DNA from: an uncultured Myxococcales bacterium
Lineage (GTDB): Bacteria > Myxococcota_A > UBA9042
Length of the DNA: 10,543 nt
Assembly (NCBI GenBank): GCA_903917305.1
Contig: CAIXAA010000340.1
Location: forward strand, 1 to 10,543
Direction of reading: 5' to 3'
In this document: positions 6,038 through 10,543 of the stretch, in pieces
How positions within the stretch are numbered: the first letter of the stretch is position 1
Layout of the letters: every line of letters begins with the position of its first letter
The notes under the pieces: generated by a model
What the model was told of the DNA's origin: nothing
What the model saw: the letters and a program-made list of their open reading frames with translations, nothing else
Databases searched by the model: none
Translations under genes and position numbers: made by a program

Positions 6038-9000
6038 ATGGACTTCGCCCTTCACCGCCTCCTGCCCAGACGCCCGCCGGCAGCGCCGGAGACGGGACCG
6101 GTAGCGGTGTTCCTCGCGCAGGCCGCCGAACAGCGGCGGCAGTGGCGTCACCTCATCACCTTCGAAGCCGTGATGCTCTCGCTGCTGTGCTTCCTGGCGC
6201 TGGCGGCCGTCGGCGCGGTCGTCGCGGTGTCGCTGAGCTCGGCGCAGGGCACGGCGCCGGCGATCGCCTGGGCGGCGGCGGCCTTTGCCCTCGGGCTGGC
6301 GGTCTGGCACGCGAGCACGCGCCTGTGGCATTCCCGCAACCTGCCGCGCTGGGCCGCGGGGCAGGTCGCGCTGGTGCAAGGGACGCTGGGCGCCGCGGAA
6401 CAGCTGCGCTCCGCCTTGGACATCGCGCAGTTGGCGCGCCGCGGGACGCCGTTCCTCGGCTCCCCGCAGCTGATCGAGCGCACCCTGCTCGACGCGCACG
6501 CCGGCCTGGCCGCCGTCCACGAAGCGAGCCGCCAGCTGCGGGCGCGGCTCTGGCAACTGGGCTTGCTGCTGCTGCTCTCCGTGCTGGCCTGGACCTACTC
6601 GGCGCGTGCGGCGCCGCTGATGTGGCGCTACCTGCTGCGCCATCCCGCCCAAGCCGCGCCACCGCCGCGCGAGATCGGCACGCTGGTCAGCGATTCGCGC
6701 CTGCACGCCGCGCCGCCGCCCTACGCCCGCCAGGCGGTGCAGAGCCGCGACGAGGAAGGCGGCGACGGCGACGTGCTGCGCGGCGGTCGCATCTCCGTGG
6801 TGGCCCAGCCGCTGCCGACGTTCTCCGTGCGCGAGGTGGAGCTGGAGACCGGGCCGAGCGGTTCGGCGCATCTCGAAGTGATTCCGCTGCAAAAGGGCAA
6901 GGAGCGCCTGGCGCAGGTGCGCTGGTCCCGCACCGTGATGGAGCCGCTGCGCTACCGCTACCGCGGCGCCGACGTCAACGGCGCGCCGGTGCGCGAGCAG
7001 GGCTGGCGCGAGATCCGCGCGGACGAGGACGCGGCGCCCAAGGTCTCGATTCGCAAGCCGATTGGCGAGATCGAGGTGCGGCCTGGCCAGACGGTGCAGA
7101 TCGACGGCGAGGTGTCGGACGACATCGGGCTCTCGCTGGTCAACCTCGTCATCGCGCGGCCGGCGGCGGGCGTGGAGCGGCGGCCGGTGGCGCTGGCAGG
7201 CAGCGAAGCGCACGCGGAAGTTCGTGAAAGTATTGGTGTCGACGCGCTGCAACTGCGGCCCGGCGAGGTGGCGCTGGTCCACGTCGAGGCGGCGGACAAC
7301 AACCCGCTGGAGTCGAGCCGGCGCGGGTTGTCGGCCAAGGTGCGCATCCGCATGTTCTCCGCGGAACGGCACCACGCGCAGAATCTGGAGCAGCTGGGCG
7401 AGGTTGCCGAGATGTGGACGCTGCGTCTGGGCGACCGGTTGGAGCGCGATCCGGCCCAGCGCCAGTCCGGCCTGTCCTGGGCGCTGCACAACCGCGCGGA
7501 TCTGGCCCAGGAGGAGCAGCGCGGCCTCGACGCCCTGCGCGAGCTGCGCCAGAGCCTTGCCGACGACGTGCTGAGCCGGCCCAAGACCGTCGCGGATCTC
7601 CAGGAACTGGAACAGCAATTGGGGGAGACGCTGGCCGACGAGGCGCGCGCGACCGAGCGCATCGACCCGGAGGGCCAGGGCTATGGCGCGGTGCGCGACC
7701 TGTACGCGCTGCAGCGGCACCACGCGCTGGTGCTGGGGACCCAGGAACACGCGGTGTTCGTGCTGGCGGGGCTGGCCAGCGCGGAGCAGCAGAGCGCCCT
7801 GGCGCGTGACGGCAAGTCCCTGGCGGAAGCCGAGAAACAGCTGGTGACGACGCTGGAGAAGCTGGCGGAGGGCTCGACGGCGCCCCTGTCGGCCGAAGCG
7901 GAGCGCCTGCTCGACGCGGTGGAGCAGCAGCTCGATCGCATGGCGGCGGCGGCGCAAAAGCAAATGCGCATGGTGCCTTACGAGCACCTGAACGCCGCGG
8001 AGATCGACACCTCCGGCCTGCAGCGCGATCTGGGCGACCACCGCCAGGCGTTGGGCGAGGTGCGCCAGCTGCTGCGCGCCGGCAAGACACGCGAGGCGCT
8101 GGACCGGCTGCGGCAGATCCAGCAGCAGATGTCGGGTCGGGTCGCGGACTTGCAGCAAGGCGTCGAGAGGCAGCGCACCGCGGAGGAGGCGGCGCTGGAG
8201 CAGTTGGTGGCGGATCTGCGCCGCGGCATCGCGCGCGCCCAGCAGGGTGAAGGGCAACTGCGCGACGATCTTCGGGAATCGAGCGAGGAGCAGGAGCGCA
8301 CCACGGCCGAGCACCTCCGCGGCGTCCGGGCGAGCTTGTTGCCTGGAACGATTGCGCTTTTGCAGGAAGCGCGCGACCAGCTGCGCCCGCAGCGGCTGGT
8401 GACGCCAACCTTGCACGGCCACCGCAGCGTCTCCGGGGCGCGCGCGGCGCTGCAGACGGCGGTGACGGCCCTGGAGCGCGGGCAGATTGACAGCGCGCTG
8501 CAAGCCTTGACCGAGACCGAGGATCTGCTGGCGGCGGCGCATCAACTGCTGCGCGATGACATTGACGACGAGGAGGATCCGGCGCAGCGGGCGCGGGCGG
8601 CGCGCGAGGCGGCGGCGGACCAGAACCGGCTGTCGACCGCGGAGGACCGCGTGCAGAAGGCGTCGGCGCGGCTGCGCGAGGCGCTGCCCTCGCCGGCGTC
8701 GCTGCTGCACGGCCCGACCAAGCAGAAGCTGGACCAGAATGCCTTGCAGCAAGAGCAGTTGCGGCACGCGCTCGACAAGGTGCGCCAGAAGCTGGGGCAG
8801 GCGGGCGGCGCGCATCCGGCGCTGCAGCGGCAGGTGGGCGACCGCCTGGACCACGCGCTGCAGACGATGCGCGACACGGACGAGGCGCTGGGCCGCTACG
8901 ACGCCTCGCGCGCCTTCGAGGAGACGGCCGAGACGATGGATGCGCTGGAACATGCGGCCGGGCTTCTGGAATCGGGCGGCGCGGGCAAGCAGGGCGAGAC

Positions 9001-9178
9001 GCCGCACGAGGAGCAGGTCGGCGTGCAAGCCGGCGCCGAGGCTGTGGAATTGCACGGCGGCAACCAGGGCGACGCGACCGAGACGTTCCGCCAGGATGTG
9101 CTGCGCGCCATGCAGCAGAAGCCCCCGGCGGCATGGTCGGAGCGATTGCAGCGGTATTACAAGGCGATCGCGCGCTAG
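6038..9178 (+). CDS. DUF4175-like large inner-membrane protein with periplasmic Ig-like region and long coiled coil
   Basis: A 1046-residue protein. ATG at 6038 is the only in-frame ATG/GTG/TTG in the intergenic gap; the same frame stays open back into the barrel-like gene, but that is shadow. Three membrane helices are visible (about 41-68, 73-92, 172-190), the last two separated by an amphipathic helical stretch, so the C-terminal 850 residues should be periplasmic if the N-terminus is inside. Residues 333-440 form a beta-rich domain with PxVSIRKPIGEIEVRPGQ, EVSDDIGLSLVNL and VEAADNNPL, typical of DUF4175/TIGR02302-like proteins. Residues about 441-980 are almost wholly charged, Gln/Leu-rich coiled coil. 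A Gly/Glu-rich linker follows, then a terminal segment WSERLQRYYKAIAR like the conserved C-terminus in related proteins. No catalytic motif is seen. Function in this family is unknown; a structural or envelope-scaffold role is inferred. In many genomes such genes sit beside MoxR/BatA-type operons, which are absent here. Confidence 0.85.
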   Translation: MDFALHRLLPRRPPAAPETGPVAVFLAQAAEQRRQWRHLITFEAVMLSLLCFLALAAVGAVVAVSLSSAQGTAPAIAWAAAAFALGLAVWHASTRLWHSRNLPRWAAGQVALVQGTLGAAEQLRSALDIAQLARRGTPFLGSPQLIERTLLDAHAGLAAVHEASRQLRARLWQLGLLLLLSVLAWTYSARAAPLMWRYLLRHPAQAAPPPREIGTLVSDSRLHAAPPPYARQAVQSRDEEGGDGDVLRGGRISVVAQPLPTFSVREVELETGPSGSAHLEVIPLQKGKERLAQVRWSRTVMEPLRYRYRGADVNGAPVREQGWREIRADEDAAPKVSIRKPIGEIEVRPGQTVQIDGEVSDDIGLSLVNLVIARPAAGVERRPVALAGSEAHAEVRESIGVDALQLRPGEVALVHVEAADNNPLESSRRGLSAKVRIRMFSAERHHAQNLEQLGEVAEMWTLRLGDRLERDPAQRQSGLSWALHNRADLAQEEQRGLDALRELRQSLADDVLSRPKTVADLQELEQQLGETLADEARATERIDPEGQGYGAVRDLYALQRHHALVLGTQEHAVFVLAGLASAEQQSALARDGKSLAEAEKQLVTTLEKLAEGSTAPLSAEAERLLDAVEQQLDRMAAAAQKQMRMVPYEHLNAAEIDTSGLQRDLGDHRQALGEVRQLLRAGKTREALDRLRQIQQQMSGRVADLQQGVERQRTAEEAALEQLVADLRRGIARAQQGEGQLRDDLRESSEEQERTTAEHLRGVRASLLPGTIALLQEARDQLRPQRLVTPTLHGHRSVSGARAALQTAVTALERGQIDSALQALTETEDLLAAAHQLLRDDIDDEEDPAQRARAAREAAADQNRLSTAEDRVQKASARLREALPSPASLLHGPTKQKLDQNALQQEQLRHALDKVRQKLGQAGGAHPALQRQVGDRLDHALQTMRDTDEALGRYDASRAFEETAETMDALEHAAGLLESGGAGKQGETPHEEQVGVQAGAEAVELHGGNQGDATETFRQDVLRAMQQKPPAAWSERLQRYYKAIAR

Positions 9179-9192
9179 GCCCGTCCCGCATC

Positions 9193-9223
9193 TTGACAAG
9201 CGACGGCGGCGTCCTTTCGTCTA
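9193..9223 (+). promoter_or_regulatory. Candidate clpB promoter (-35 clear, -10 uncertain)
   Basis: TTGACA (9193-9198), inside the small palindrome CTTGACAAG, starts 15 bases after the previous stop. Downstream hexamers at spacing 17-19 (9216-9223, within TTCGTCTA) match TATAAT poorly. A heat-shock sigma-32 reading (CTTGAC followed by CCTTTCGT at 9213) is also imperfect. No CIRCE element is present. Initiation here would give a leader of about 80 nt. Confidence 0.35.
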
Positions 9224-9255
9224 GCGGTCAGGGGCAAAGACAATCCGTTGGATAT

Positions 9256-9311
9256 CGAAACGTTTTTTCGCGGGCGGCCGTTCGGGCCGGAGTCCGCGCG
9301 GCGAGGGACGC

Positions 9312-9314
<3 letters not shown>
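9256..9314 (+). promoter_or_regulatory. Structured clpB leader, possible fourU-like RNA thermometer
   Basis: UUUUUCGC (9264-9271) can pair with GCGAGGGA (9301-9308): three G-C pairs, U-A, three U-G wobbles and U-A, burying the Shine-Dalgarno AGGGA that lies 3 bases before the clpB ATG. A hairpin CGGCC-GTTCG-GGCCG (9275-9289) fits inside the enclosed loop. Two competing pairings would free the Shine-Dalgarno: CGAAA (9256-9260) with UUUCG (9266-9270), and CGCGG (9269-9273) with CCGCG (9294-9298). Weak U-A/U-G pairing over the ribosome site is the hallmark of fourU thermometers known from heat-shock genes; its activity here is inference. Confidence 0.4.

Positions 9315-10543
<1,229 letters not shown>

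Noticed and set aside
5717..9199. 1160-residue open frame on the minus strand opposite the DUF4175-like gene
   Set aside because: It is Arg/Leu/Gln-rich with no recognisable motif and mirrors the GC-rich codon pattern of the plus-strand gene, which has clear membrane, beta and coiled-coil regions.
9240..9270. Intrinsic terminator for the DUF4175-like gene using the T6 run
   Set aside because: The only hairpin before the T-run (ATCC-GTT-GGAT, 9243-9253) is a 4-bp stem separated from it by nine bases, too weak for termination.
9179..9311. CIRCE/HrcA operator ahead of clpB
   Set aside because: No TTAGCACTC-N9-GAGTGCTAA-like inverted repeat is present on either strand.

Overview
The window is strongly GC-rich, gene-dense bacterial DNA from a Gram-negative (diderm) organism. 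Evidence for an outer membrane includes a lipoprotein of the SurA/PpiC type, a beta-barrel-like exported protein and a type IV prepilin peptidase. The lineage cannot be fixed from sequence alone. The ClpB N-terminus and the large DUF4175-like membrane/coiled-coil protein look unlike typical Gammaproteobacteria and would fit a Myxococcota/deltaproteobacterial-grade or other high-GC diderm lineage. Nothing marks the window as a mobile element: there is no transposase, integrase, tRNA, rRNA or CRISPR array, and codon use looks uniform.

Layout, left to right. (1) The last 35 codons of an unidentified gene end at 108, followed by a strong intrinsic terminator (130-174). (2) A promoter-like TTGACA element precedes a lipoprotein with SurA_N and parvulin-like regions (291-1370, +). 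(3) It meets, tail to tail with a 4-bp overlap of stop codons, a two-gene minus-strand operon: prepilin peptidase pilD (2514-3368) and a membrane sensor histidine kinase (1367-2512), separated by one base. (4) A 211-bp divergent intergenic region carries a perfect 32-bp palindrome (3470-3501), just upstream of a plausible promoter. (5) On the plus strand follow an FAD-dependent phytoene desaturase/retinol saturase-like oxidoreductase (3580-5217), a translationally coupled exported beta-barrel-like protein (5214-5987) and, 50 bp on, a 1046-residue DUF4175-like inner-membrane protein (6038-9178). (6) After a 133-bp leader region comes clpB (9312 to the window edge, truncated at the start of the M domain).

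How they may fit together. pilD processes type IV pilin-like proteins, and the co-translated kinase has no response regulator in view. The FAD enzyme and the exported protein form a clear translational unit; a joint role in making or placing an isoprenoid or other envelope lipid is only inference. The DUF4175-like protein, the parvulin-like lipoprotein and ClpB all concern envelope structure or protein quality control, but they need not be one system. The most notable non-coding signals are the 32-bp palindrome and a clpB leader whose U-tract can pair with the Shine-Dalgarno sequence, as in fourU-type RNA thermometers.
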